Below, in pieces: positions 44,512 to 52,585 of a DNA stretch of 64,000 bases. Origin of the DNA: Flavobacteriaceae bacterium (lineage in GTDB: Bacteria > Bacteroidota > Bacteroidia > Flavobacteriales > Flavobacteriaceae); contig NVXD01000016.1 of the NCBI GenBank assembly GCA_002746415.1, positions 186,001-250,000 on the forward strand. Reading direction: 5' to 3'. Below the pieces are notes generated by a model. It made no database searches. It was not told where the DNA came from and saw nothing but the letters and a program-made list of their open reading frames with translations. The translations under genes and the position numbers were made by a program. Within the stretch, counting starts at the first letter, position 1. Every line of letters begins with the position of its first letter.

Positions 44512-44727
44512 ATGACGAAATTAGGCCTCTATCTTGCTAAGAAATCCATAAACAAAGCGGAAGTTTCTAGGCGTACTGGAATTAGCAAGTCTCGGTTAAG
44601 TCAGTTAAGCGCTAATGCATCCACAAAGTTGCGAGCAGAAGAATTGTATTTAATTGCTTTGGCCATTGACATTGACCCTTGTGAGGTTATGAAGGAGGTT
44701 TGTGGGGATGTTGTTTTGGGAAGTTGA
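44512..44727 (+). CDS. Small XRE-type HTH regulator
   Basis: The 71-residue protein is essentially one helix-turn-helix of the Cro/C1 type: LAKKSINKAEVSRRTGISKSRLSQLSANASTKLRAEELYLIALAIDIDPCEVM. Such minimal proteins regulate neighbouring genes or serve as antitoxins or immunity regulators. The only close divergent gene is the helical protein at 44055. No toxin-like gene overlaps it. Confidence 0.8.
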   Translation: MTKLGLYLAKKSINKAEVSRRTGISKSRLSQLSANASTKLRAEELYLIALAIDIDPCEVMKEVCGDVVLGS

Positions 44728-45063
44728 TTGTGAAGAGTGTGCTAAAAGTTTTAATTGGTGTTGAACTGTAGCATATCGTCCTATCTATCTTTGTACAAGG
44801 TTTCGAAGGTGCAGACTTCGAAGAACATGATACGAAGTCACAGACTTCGCACAGCAGGAGAAGATACATTATCAATATAAATTCCATGATAATTATCGAA
44901 AATTGTAGCATTATTAATACTATGTCTTCCACCAGATTGAATGAAAATACCAAATGGACTCTATCGAATGTGGTGGTCTATAAAAACATAGTTTTCTAGA
45001 TGCTTAACTGCCTCTTAGAATAATTCAGTATCTTGGTAAGGCAACCACCAACCACTGCTTCAC
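44728..45063. other. Intergenic region with repeats, no gene
   Basis: Apart from the REP pair at 44802-44859 the stretch has no gene I can support. The last 60 bases resemble those before the DUF6090 paralogue at 39797 (TAATT..CA-TATCTTG and AACC..CAACCA before ATGAT), so they are probably a shared promoter and leader. Confidence 0.5.
44802..44859. repeat. REP pair, 51-bp repeat copy A
   Basis: Two palindromes lie side by side: TTCGAAGGT-gca-GACTTCGAA and CGAAGTC-aca-GACTTCG, ending CACAGCAGGA. Bases 44809-44859 recur without a mismatch at 45923-45973. Confidence 0.9.
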
Positions 45064-45786
45064 ATGATCAAATTTTTCCGGAAAATTCGACAAAAATTAC
45101 TTACTGAAAACAAGTTCACTAAGTACTTACTTTATGCAATCGGAGAGATTTTGCTGGTCGTTATAGGTATTTTAATTGCCTTGCGAATAAATAGTTGGAA
45201 TACAAATAATGAAAATATTGCCTTGGAAAAAGTTTATTTAGAACGCTTAAAAGAAGATCATAGTTATAATATAAACGAGTATTCTTTTAGAGTCAATTAT
45301 TTTATAACAAAAAAAAGTTCAATAGAAGCGTATTTGAAAGGAAATGATGGTAATCAAAGTTATTCATGGATAAATTTCGTCATGGCTCACCAAACTCGGA
45401 CTTCCTCATACAATGAATTGCTGAGCACTGGGTCTTTAAAGATTATTAGAGATACACGATTACGAGAGATGCTTGATAACTTAAAAGCTTTTACGGAACA
45501 TTCCTACAGAGAACTAGAATATTTACGCCAATTTTCGGTTTTGGACCAGAAGGCACTTCGTTCTATCGCCCAGCATGATTACTCTATAGTAAATGATAGT
45601 TTAATTATTGCCCGTTCTATCGATATTGAGAAGCTAAGCAACGCACCGGAATTGAAGAAAATTTTATCAAATTGGAGGAAAATATCCATGATGTATATCA
45701 CTGCATTAAATAGTTTGGTGGATAGAAATCAAAAGGTGTTGAATCGTATTGAATGTTTGCAGAGTGTTAATGGGTGCGAGGATTAA
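45064..45786 (+). CDS. DUF6090 family membrane-anchored protein, paralogue 3
   Basis: The 240-residue protein has the family N-terminus (MIKFFRKIRQKLLTENKFTK, then a membrane helix and RINSWN). A helical domain contains YNELLSTGSLKIIRDTRLREML and ends in RNQKVLNRIECLQSVNGCED. The conserved anchor and divergent domain repeat the pattern of the copies at 38930 and 39797. Function unknown. It is a single gene flanked on both sides by the 51-bp REP pair. Confidence 0.85.
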   Translation: MIKFFRKIRQKLLTENKFTKYLLYAIGEILLVVIGILIALRINSWNTNNENIALEKVYLERLKEDHSYNINEYSFRVNYFITKKSSIEAYLKGNDGNQSYSWINFVMAHQTRTSSYNELLSTGSLKIIRDTRLREMLDNLKAFTEHSYRELEYLRQFSVLDQKALRSIAQHDYSIVNDSLIIARSIDIEKLSNAPELKKILSNWRKISMMYITALNSLVDRNQKVLNRIECLQSVNGCED

Positions 45787-45922
45787 TAATATAGCTTAGT
45801 CCGACTTAATACTAAACTGCAAAATTGAACCTTTTGGAGCAAAAATTAATAAGCAAAATACTAACAAACGCACTCCAAGCCAGTCACCTTATCGGGATGG
45901 CCACTCGGGTATACCAATGTTA

Positions 45923-45973
45923 GTGCAGACTTCGAAGAACATGATACGAAGTCACAGACTTCGCACAGCAGGA
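45923..45973. repeat. REP pair, 51-bp repeat copy B
   Basis: Identical over 51 bases to 44809-44859, 1.1 kb upstream, so the two copies flank the DUF6090 paralogue 3 gene as direct repeats. It abuts the start of the gene remnant at 45975. Confidence 0.9.
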
Positions 45974-45974
45974 T

Positions 45975-46166
45975 ATTAAAAAAGATGAAGCAAATTTTAA
46001 CACACATAAAAAGGAGATAATTAAACTGTTAAATCATTCTAGTTGGAAAGCAGCCAATTTAAGAAATAGTGACAATAGGGTTTTGCACAAATATTATACA
46101 CAAATTGAGAAACTGGCTAATGACTTAATATCAGAAATAGATAATACTATAAAGAATCACGATTGA
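45975..46166 (+). pseudogene. C-terminal remnant of an unidentified helical protein
   Basis: From the edge of the REP element an open frame with coding-like composition reads KKDEANFNTHKKEIIKLL, then SSWKAANLRNSDNRVLHKYY and QIEKLANDLISEIDNTIKNHD before TGA. It has no start codon. The helical, Ile/Leu/Lys-rich ending resembles the C-termini of the DUF6090 proteins nearby, but homology is not proven. The 5' part seems to have been replaced by the repeat. Confidence 0.55.
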
Positions 46167-46331
46167 AATTAGAGAAAACGAAAGGCCAACGATGGTTATA
46201 ATTAATTGCTACCTATCTCCTACTCCATCCTAGGTTAACAAAGTCCAACCACTGCTTTTTAATTAAATTCCAAACTACAAGTTCAAAATTCCAAAAGAGT
46301 AGGTACGCCAATAATTTATTGATGCATATGC

Positions 46332-46442
46332 CTACCCCAACCAACCCTCTCTATCCAAACTGCGATACTGAATAGCTTCACTAATATGGTCGCCATTTAA
46401 CTCAAGAGCGTTTTCTAGATCCGCAATTGTCCTCGCAACCTT
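46332..46442 (-). pseudogene. Duplicate of the last 37 codons of comM
   Basis: Read on the minus strand it gives [18 protein letters not shown], then [18 protein letters not shown] and TAG. This equals the end of comM (47996-48106) except Val-to-Ala and Val-to-Leu. About nine bases differ, six of them silent third-position changes, so it comes from a comM gene that was functional while diverging. It is about 1.66 kb from the real end and in the same orientation. Confidence 0.9.
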
Positions 46443-46653
46443 AGTCATATAGTTTCATTATAAGTAGATTTAAGTGCTGTCATAACTAACTTAATAATCA
46501 GTACCAGTTACAAACTGGCACTAGCGGGGCCACATATTTGTACAGTTGTGTCCAATTGCCAAAATTGAAAAGTCGAAAAATAGATGAAATATTAATATCA
46601 CATTATGAAGCATCCAAGAATTGGTCCCTTTGCTTACTAAAATTGTTATGTCA

Positions 46654-47268
46654 CTACCCGATACAGCGACCAAACACAACTGCCTGATTTGACCATTTAA
46701 TTGAAAAATCACAATCTGGACCAAAGCATTGATTGGGAACTTCAAAAATCATCTCGATTGTACCACCAGATGGTATGCTTGGCATCAATTTTGTTTCAGT
46801 AGTATTCGTTGAACCTGTTATAAATTCCACAGTTACGTTTGTTGTTCTATCCGAGGAAGGACGATCTCCTGTATTTCTAAATATAACTGACAATTTAGAA
46901 TCATCTATTTGACAGTATTCGTTTGCTGAACTTCCATGTGGAGGTACTATACCTACTATGGCGTTTCCGCCTGCTTCTATTAATAATTCACCCCCTTCAA
47001 AATCTTGGCCAATTGAGGTATCGGGCCCTTCAGCAGAAATGTCTTTGCACTTACTTCGAGGCGTACATTCAGTTCCACCCCAATCGCCTTCGCACCAACC
47101 ATCTTCAGTTCTTTTTCCTTTTTTACCTTTGTTCGGACCGCTCACAACCTCACAGTCAATACTCGGTGTTGAAGGCGTATGCCCTTTGGCCTTACACCCA
47201 ATTAATAAAATACTCAAGAATAATAATGAAGCATATCCAAATATTGACTGATTTTTTAAGTTTTTCAT
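46654..47268 (-). CDS. Lipoprotein with CARDB-like domain
   Basis: The 204-residue protein has a lipoprotein signal with Cys25 in LLIGC. A Cys-rich middle part follows (VVSGPNKGKKGKRTEDGWCEGDWGGTECTPRSKC). The beta-rich C-terminus (about residues 115-200: SKLSVIFRNTGDRPSSDRTTNVTVEFI, PSIPSGGTIEMIFEVP) looks like a CARDB/Ig-type domain. Function unknown, probably surface or periplasmic. It lies inside the segment bounded by the two comM 3' ends. Confidence 0.75.
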   Translation of the reverse strand: MKNLKNQSIFGYASLLFLSILLIGCKAKGHTPSTPSIDCEVVSGPNKGKKGKRTEDGWCEGDWGGTECTPRSKCKDISAEGPDTSIGQDFEGGELLIEAGGNAIVGIVPPHGSSANEYCQIDDSKLSVIFRNTGDRPSSDRTTNVTVEFITGSTNTTETKLMPSIPSGGTIEMIFEVPNQCFGPDCDFSIKWSNQAVVFGRCIG

Positions 47269-47637
47269 GTCTAAATATTTTTAAATAATTTAATTTTTCT
47301 AATAATATTTGAGTTGATATTAATCAAATCACTATGTATACCTAAACATAATATAATGGTAGTAGAACAAGGGATATTACTTCAATAAAGATAGAAATTA
47401 CTGACAATTAATACTTAAGACATGTGTAGACTGTACTATATTACGTATAAATAGTGTAATAATCTGTTAATCAATGCTTTCTCATTTAAATTGGCACGAA
47501 GTCACAGACTTCGCACAGCAGGGTAAGTATAGTTATGAGGTTTAACTATGGGATGATGGGCATCTATATACAATAGGGGACAAACCAATTATACAAATGA
47601 CTTTTTAATTAATAATGTTTGAAGTTAGTTATTTAGG
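47269..47637. other. Intergenic region, no gene
   Basis: AT-rich sequence with REP copy C at 47496-47522. I see no supportable gene in it; the upstream region of the lipoprotein gene lies at its left end. Confidence 0.6.
47496..47522. repeat. REP element, copy C (27 bases)
   Basis: The 27 bases around CGAAGTC-aca-GACTTCG and CACAGCAGG are identical to the second half of the 51-bp repeats at 44.8 and 45.9 kb. Confidence 0.85.
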
Positions 47638-47862
47638 TTACTTTTTCTTATCCTGAAATGCTAAGGCAATAAGACTAATAATAAAAAGTGGAAGAAGTAT
47701 ATAGCGTATAATCCACCAAAACACACTAAGCACATCTAGGAATATTTCATTAATTACAGACCTGTTACCATCACCACCAAATAAATATCTAATAATCATT
47801 CCAATTAATCCCACTACAAATAAACCAATGAAAGCACCCTTTAAACCTGAACTTGAAGACAT
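47638..47862 (-). CDS. Small membrane protein
   Basis: About 74 residues from ATG 47862 (MSSSSGLKGAFIGLFVVG); an ATG at 47898 is also possible. Two hydrophobic segments (near residues 8-28 and 42-68) flank a GGDGNRSVINE loop, typical of tiny inner-membrane proteins. No family recognised. It lies between the comM 3' end and its duplicate, so it belongs to the inserted segment. Confidence 0.6.
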   Translation of the reverse strand: MSSSSGLKGAFIGLFVVGLIGMIIRYLFGGDGNRSVINEIFLDVLSVFWWIIRYILLPLFIISLIALAFQDKKK

Positions 47863-47972
47863 AACCAAATATACAAAAAAACAAAACTCTTCAATCATTT
47901 AAGAAAGAAGACTAAAATTACTATTATAAAGTTAAAGAAAAATTAACTTGAACCGTAAGGAGGGTCCCGCTC

Positions 47973-47995
47973 TTCGAAGTATTGCACTGATAATC
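47973..47995. repeat. Partial REP next to the comM stop
   Basis: GCTC-TTCGAAGT followed by ATTGCACTGATAATCC leads straight into the comM stop codon. It equals the REP-plus-spacer at 43978-44026 with the second palindrome arm missing. Confidence 0.65.
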
Positions 47996-49531
47996 CTACC
48001 CCAACCAACCCTCTCTATCCAAACTACGATACTGAATAGCTTCACTAATATGGTCGCCATTCACCTCAAGAACATTTTCTAAATCCGCAATAGTTCTTGC
48101 AACCTTTAGAATCCTGTCATAAGCACGGGCAGATAAATTGAGTCGTTCCATGGCGTTTTTCAACAACCCTTTAGACCCCTCATCTAGTTTACAGAATTCA
48201 CGGATCTGTTTGGTGTTCATTTGCGCATTGTAATGCACCGTTTCCATTTTGGAGAAGCGTAACGTCTGTTTTTCTCTTGCTACCGTTACACGCTCTCTAA
48301 TGGCTACACTCCCCTCCCCTTTACGTTCCTCAGAGAGCTTTTCAAAAGGTACTGGGGTTACTTCTATATGAATGTCTATCCTATCTAACAAAGGCCCTGA
48401 TATCTTACCAAGGTACCGTTGCATTTCCATAGGTGAAGAGGTTACAGGGGCATCTGGGTCATTAAAATACCCTCCTGGGCTTGGATTCATACTTGCCACC
48501 AGCATAAAACTACTGGGATAAGTAACTGTAAATCTGGCTCGGGAAATAGTGACCTCCCTATCTTCTAAAGGCTGACGCAATACTTCTAGCACGCCCCTTT
48601 TAAATTCTGGTAGCTCATCTAAAAACAAGACTCCGTTATGAGACAAGGATATTTCTCCTGGTTGGGGGTATGCTCCGCCACCCACGAGGGCCACATCAGA
48701 TATCGTATGATGGGGGCTCCTAAACGGACGCTGGCTCATTAAACCCATATTCTTTACCTTACCCACAACACTATGGATTTTGGTGGTTTCCAAGGCTTCA
48801 TGCAAGGTCATTGGTGGTAAAATGGAAGGGAGTCTTTTGGCCAACATTGTTTTTCCAGAACCGGGCGGCCCAATCAAAATAATATTATGCCCTCCTGCTG
48901 CTGCAATTTCCATGCATCGTTTAATGCTTTCCTGTCCCCTTACATCCGAGAAATCAAATTCAGGGAAATTTAGGTTTTTATGGAATTCAGCCCGAGTATC
49001 AATAATCGTACGTTCTAAGGCAACTCCCTTATCAAAGAAATCAATAATTTCTTTTATATTTTCAATGCCATAAACTTCTAAATCACTAACTATAGCGGCC
49101 TCCTTTGCATTTTCTTTAGGTAAGATAAAGCCCTTATACCCTTCTTGTTGTGCTTTTATTGCAATGGGCAAGGCTCCTTTAATGGGCTGCAAACTACCAT
49201 CTAGGGAAAGTTCTCCCATGATGATATATTTTTCTATGTCTGGGGATTTAATTTGATTGGACGCTGATAAAATTCCCAATGCCAATGTCAGGTCATAGGC
49301 AGAACCTTCCTTGCGCATATCGGCCGGAGCCATGTTGATGGTGATTTTCTTTCCAGGGATCCTATAGCCATTGTTCTGCAATGCTGCAGCGATACGGTAA
49401 TTGCTTTCCTTGATGGCATTGTCTGGCAAACCTACTAAATGGTAACCGATTCCTTTATCTATATTAACCTCAACTATTATTGTTTCGGCTTCTACACCAA
49501 AAACAGCACTCCCATAAATTTTTGCAAGCAT
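47996..49531 (-). CDS. comM: YifB/ComM family Mg-chelatase-like AAA ATPase
   Basis: The 511-residue protein has the N-terminal Lon-like ChlI domain (about residues 1-170, with INMAPADMRKEGSAYDLTLALGIL). The AAA core follows, with Walker A GPPGSGKTMLAKRLPS near residue 223, Walker B GVLFLDELPEF, and the C-terminal Mg_chelatase_C helices. Relatives promote branch migration during natural transformation. Its final codons are duplicated at 46.3 kb and partly at 35.9 kb. It is probably followed by nothing in its operon, since the next gene is inside the accessory region. Confidence 0.95.
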   Translation of the reverse strand: MLAKIYGSAVFGVEAETIIVEVNIDKGIGYHLVGLPDNAIKESNYRIAAALQNNGYRIPGKKITINMAPADMRKEGSAYDLTLALGILSASNQIKSPDIEKYIIMGELSLDGSLQPIKGALPIAIKAQQEGYKGFILPKENAKEAAIVSDLEVYGIENIKEIIDFFDKGVALERTIIDTRAEFHKNLNFPEFDFSDVRGQESIKRCMEIAAAGGHNIILIGPPGSGKTMLAKRLPSILPPMTLHEALETTKIHSVVGKVKNMGLMSQRPFRSPHHTISDVALVGGGAYPQPGEISLSHNGVLFLDELPEFKRGVLEVLRQPLEDREVTISRARFTVTYPSSFMLVASMNPSPGGYFNDPDAPVTSSPMEMQRYLGKISGPLLDRIDIHIEVTPVPFEKLSEERKGEGSVAIRERVTVAREKQTLRFSKMETVHYNAQMNTKQIREFCKLDEGSKGLLKNAMERLNLSARAYDRILKVARTIADLENVLEVNGDHISEAIQYRSLDREGWLG

Positions 49532-49534
49532 ATT

Positions 49535-51310
49535 TTATTCCACGCTTATGAGCTGTTTTATAGAAACAGGCAGGCCTGCATTAGTGATCCCTTCCAAAGA
49601 GATTTCATAATCTCCGGCAACATCAGAGGTGGAAAAAGATATGATACTTTCGTCTCCATTTATTTCTAGGTTGGGTTGCCATAATAATTGATGTCTAAAA
49701 TCTGGAATCTGGTTTGTTGCTGTTTCATCCGCATAGGCTTGAAGAAAATATTCTTTTTGAGACAAGGGCTTAAACAAATCAACAGTTTGTAAATCAGCTT
49801 GATATAAGGATTCTCGATAATTCCTATTGAAGGTTTCCATGGACAAAATACCTTGAAAGGTATGAGGCCCCATGATGTACCTATTTCTAGAAAAACTAAT
49901 GGTCTTAATCTTTTTTGAGTTAAAGCCCATGATAGCCTTGTGCGACTTAATAAAAACACCATCAATTAGTACCAAAGGTGGTAAACTAGATTCAGGGTAA
50001 TCTAAAGGGGGTCTAATTTGAAAGACTGGGTCCTCATTAGCAGATTTTCTTACCCACACATGATCTATAATTTCTACGAAAGTTTCTTCTAATGAAGAAA
50101 ATCGAGTATAGTCATCCAAAAGATAAACCTCATCATATGTTCTATAAAAAGGAACTAAATTATCAATGGGTGTAATGTCATTCCGTTTTACATCGGCATA
50201 TGCATTCTCAATTTGGTTGTTGATACTCCGTTTTAAAATAAAATCCTTCATATCGCTATCAACCACAAGTTTATCAAAGCTAAGGTCAGTCATATTTATC
50301 TTGTATTGCTCATCCAAAATAACGTTATAATTTTCTTTATCCTTAGCAAGAAGTAATACTAGGGCATTTTCGTTATAATATTCCTCATTTAAATTAAAAT
50401 AGAACGCACCGTTTTCATCGGTTTTGGAGGTGTCAAAAATAAAATCCTTACCTGTTAATGAAAGGGTTATCACCACATTGGCCACAGGTAAATTTGTATT
50501 TTTATCCACTACTTTCCCAGAAACTAATTCGCCCCTCAATTCTGGGATATAAATATCATCCGCTACCTTGAGGTTCTTATACATTCCTTTTTTTAGAAAT
50601 GAGGAAAATGAATTTTCAAAAGTGCTTACATTAGGCTTATCCATTGCATCTTTCTTACGGATTGATATGGAATAGCTCCCCTCAGACAAAGTACCCTCAG
50701 CACTTTTTATCACAAGAGAAGCATGTTCTCTTTTTTGAAGCTTTTTATCAATACCAGAGATGCTTATTAATTGGTTGGTGGTTGCACTACTAACTATATT
50801 AGCCGCTGCCTTAAGTGTAGGCGATATGACATTCAAACTATCCACAACTGTCTCAGGGAAAACATCTTCTGTTACTTGATAGGGATTGATAATACTAATA
50901 TCTGCTTGAAAAAAGTAATCCTGACTATCATTCTGCATCCATTGGGTATACCCTAGCAATTTATAATTTCCAGAAGCGGTGCTCGTAGGTACAAGAAAAT
51001 CGCCATATCCTTTACCCTCTTGTAATCTTACTTTATGTTTGAAAATGGTAGTTCCATCCTTTCCAACCAATTCAACATAACCCATTTTACTAAAAACACT
51101 TAGATTTTTAGTTGCTTTATTCAAGCAATACATCTTATAATATAAATGCTCTCCAGCAAGCAATAAGGAAGTGTTATAATGCACATAGACACTTTCCTTG
51201 GGTAAACTCTCATAGCCCCTTAAGGTGTTTTGATTTTCAATTTTTAATTGTCCAAATGCAACTACAGCGCAACATAAAAACAAAACCGTCAATAGTATAT
51301 TCTTTTTCAT
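49535..51310 (-). CDS. Exported macroglobulin/carboxypeptidase-regulatory-domain protein
   Basis: The 591-residue protein has a signal peptide. The N-terminal region resembles MG2-like macroglobulin domains (SVYVHYNTSLLLAGEHLYYKMYCLN, SGNYKLLGYTQWM). A carboxypeptidase-regulatory-like beta domain lies at about residues 255-330 (GELVSGKVVDKNTNLPVANVVITLSL, TDENGAFYFNLN). The C-terminal part has PPLVLIDGVFIKSHKAI, a plug-like segment seen in Bacteroidota TonB-linked surface proteins. It is probably part of an outer-membrane system with the neighbouring TonB receptor and DUF4249 lipoproteins, all on one strand. Confidence 0.75.
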   Translation of the reverse strand: MKKNILLTVLFLCCAVVAFGQLKIENQNTLRGYESLPKESVYVHYNTSLLLAGEHLYYKMYCLNKATKNLSVFSKMGYVELVGKDGTTIFKHKVRLQEGKGYGDFLVPTSTASGNYKLLGYTQWMQNDSQDYFFQADISIINPYQVTEDVFPETVVDSLNVISPTLKAAANIVSSATTNQLISISGIDKKLQKREHASLVIKSAEGTLSEGSYSISIRKKDAMDKPNVSTFENSFSSFLKKGMYKNLKVADDIYIPELRGELVSGKVVDKNTNLPVANVVITLSLTGKDFIFDTSKTDENGAFYFNLNEEYYNENALVLLLAKDKENYNVILDEQYKINMTDLSFDKLVVDSDMKDFILKRSINNQIENAYADVKRNDITPIDNLVPFYRTYDEVYLLDDYTRFSSLEETFVEIIDHVWVRKSANEDPVFQIRPPLDYPESSLPPLVLIDGVFIKSHKAIMGFNSKKIKTISFSRNRYIMGPHTFQGILSMETFNRNYRESLYQADLQTVDLFKPLSQKEYFLQAYADETATNQIPDFRHQLLWQPNLEINGDESIISFSTSDVAGDYEISLEGITNAGLPVSIKQLISVE

Positions 51311-51322
51311 CCCAATATTTTT

Positions 51323-52537
51323 TTATTCTTCCCAAAATTCTGGTACAAGCTTACTTCCAATTTCTGTGCAATAACCACACACCTTAGGGACCACTATAAA
51401 AGGTCCTTCACTAGCATCTGGTTCCATATTTTCATTATAATAACTTACTAAGTTAAACTCTACCTGCGTGCTTAAAACACATACCGGAGGTGCCCCTTTA
51501 GACAATGGGGGTGCAATTTCCACACAGGGTTCTATATACGGCGGTAAGGGTTCCCCTGGGAAAAATGCGTCGTAATCAAAATAGACTCTTCTTTCCGATA
51601 CTGAGGATACATCAAAATAGCCTAGCACTTTTTCATCAACATTCTCCACTGATGAAATATTCCCTTTCAAAAAACCTGGTTGGGTTTGCGAAAACAAACT
51701 CTCCGACCCAGAAAAATCTTGAAGGGTTTCAAAAAATGTGTATGCACTTCCAGATTGCACATACTGTTTTACCAAGATACTATAGCGATGAGACATGATG
51801 TAATTATCTCTCTTGATAAACCGCACAGGAAAACGTGACACCCTATCTTCTATAAACTCATTGGTATTAGTAACTATTATTTCATTAGAAAAATCAGTAG
51901 CATAACAAGGTTGTTGTTCTTCTTCTTTAGCAATTGTTTCCACATGGCATGCTGCTAAATCTGGACCAGTAGGGGCAATTAATTTTTTTGAACTCCACTT
52001 AGGTGCTATGATTTTATAAGTCTCTTCATACTCGTACCTATAATGTTTGGATGCTCCTGTTGCGTCAAAACTATCCACAAAAATGGCCATTCCATCTACC
52101 CCATCATCATTGGTGATTCGCTCTACATAAAGATCGTCTATAGCTGTGGTATTCGTCAATTGTTCAGTGTCCGAAACATAAGTACGCCCATCATTTGTTG
52201 TAATCATCAATTGGTAGTTGTTATTGGGTTCAGCGGCAAAAGCCAATGTTGACTTATAAGTCCCTGGAGAGGTTTCCTCAAAAACGTATTCACCCTGATC
52301 GCTCATCACCTTGATTACGGCATTACTTTCTGCTTGGGGGCCATCTTCCTCAAACGTAAAGGTTCTACTAAGAAACAATTGCTGCTGTTTCATTTCATTA
52401 GTAATTGTGGCATCTATAACCAAAGCACTTTGAAAGGTTATCGTTTCTGGTTCAATAGGTTCTACACATCCATCAATAAAGAATAACAAGCCCATTAATG
52501 CAAAAGCAGTATATATTTTTCTTCTTTTTTTATTCAT
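51323..52537 (-). CDS. DUF4249 lipoprotein, paralogue 2
   Basis: About 404 residues from ATG 52537. The lipoprotein signal ends at DGC, followed by VEPIEPETITFQSALVIDATITNE, the DUF4249 N-terminus. DUF4249 proteins are typically encoded beside TonB-dependent receptors and are thought to be surface ligand-capture partners. It is the second of two tandem paralogues. The two are highly similar except for a block near residues 175-205 and the segment before the shared C-terminal CTEIGS..PEFWEE. Confidence 0.88.
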   Translation of the reverse strand: MNKKRRKIYTAFALMGLLFFIDGCVEPIEPETITFQSALVIDATITNEMKQQQLFLSRTFTFEEDGPQAESNAVIKVMSDQGEYVFEETSPGTYKSTLAFAAEPNNNYQLMITTNDGRTYVSDTEQLTNTTAIDDLYVERITNDDGVDGMAIFVDSFDATGASKHYRYEYEETYKIIAPKWSSKKLIAPTGPDLAACHVETIAKEEEQQPCYATDFSNEIIVTNTNEFIEDRVSRFPVRFIKRDNYIMSHRYSILVKQYVQSGSAYTFFETLQDFSGSESLFSQTQPGFLKGNISSVENVDEKVLGYFDVSSVSERRVYFDYDAFFPGEPLPPYIEPCVEIAPPLSKGAPPVCVLSTQVEFNLVSYYNENMEPDASEGPFIVVPKVCGYCTEIGSKLVPEFWEE

Positions 52538-52585
52538 TTTCAACTTTAAATTCTGACAGTCATTCATTCATTCTTTATTAAGGGC

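Larger units (their letters stand above)
45787..46653. other. Gene-poor stretch holding gene tails and repeats
   Basis: It holds REP copy B, a C-terminal gene remnant (45975-46166), the comM 3'-end copy (46332-46442) and a variant palindrome CCAGTT-aca-AACTGG (46504-46518). No intact gene is visible. Confidence 0.7.

Noticed and set aside
44687-44953. 88-residue minus-strand frame across the HTH gene end and REP pair
   Set aside because: It runs through the repeat and overlaps the HTH gene; it is a chance frame.
46504-46518. CCAGTT-aca-AACTGG palindrome as another REP copy
   Set aside because: It has the same loop style, but the arms share too few bases with the consensus to include it in the family with confidence.
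34253-47522. CRISPR array from the repeated palindromes
   Set aside because: The repeats are irregularly spaced by hundreds to thousands of bases with genes between them, and there are no cas genes.
34253-47995. Integron-like cassette array with attC sites
   Set aside because: Genes are often followed by palindromes, but the repeats lack the RYYYAAC/GTTRRRY ends and paired simple sites of attC, gene orientation is mixed, and no integron integrase is present.
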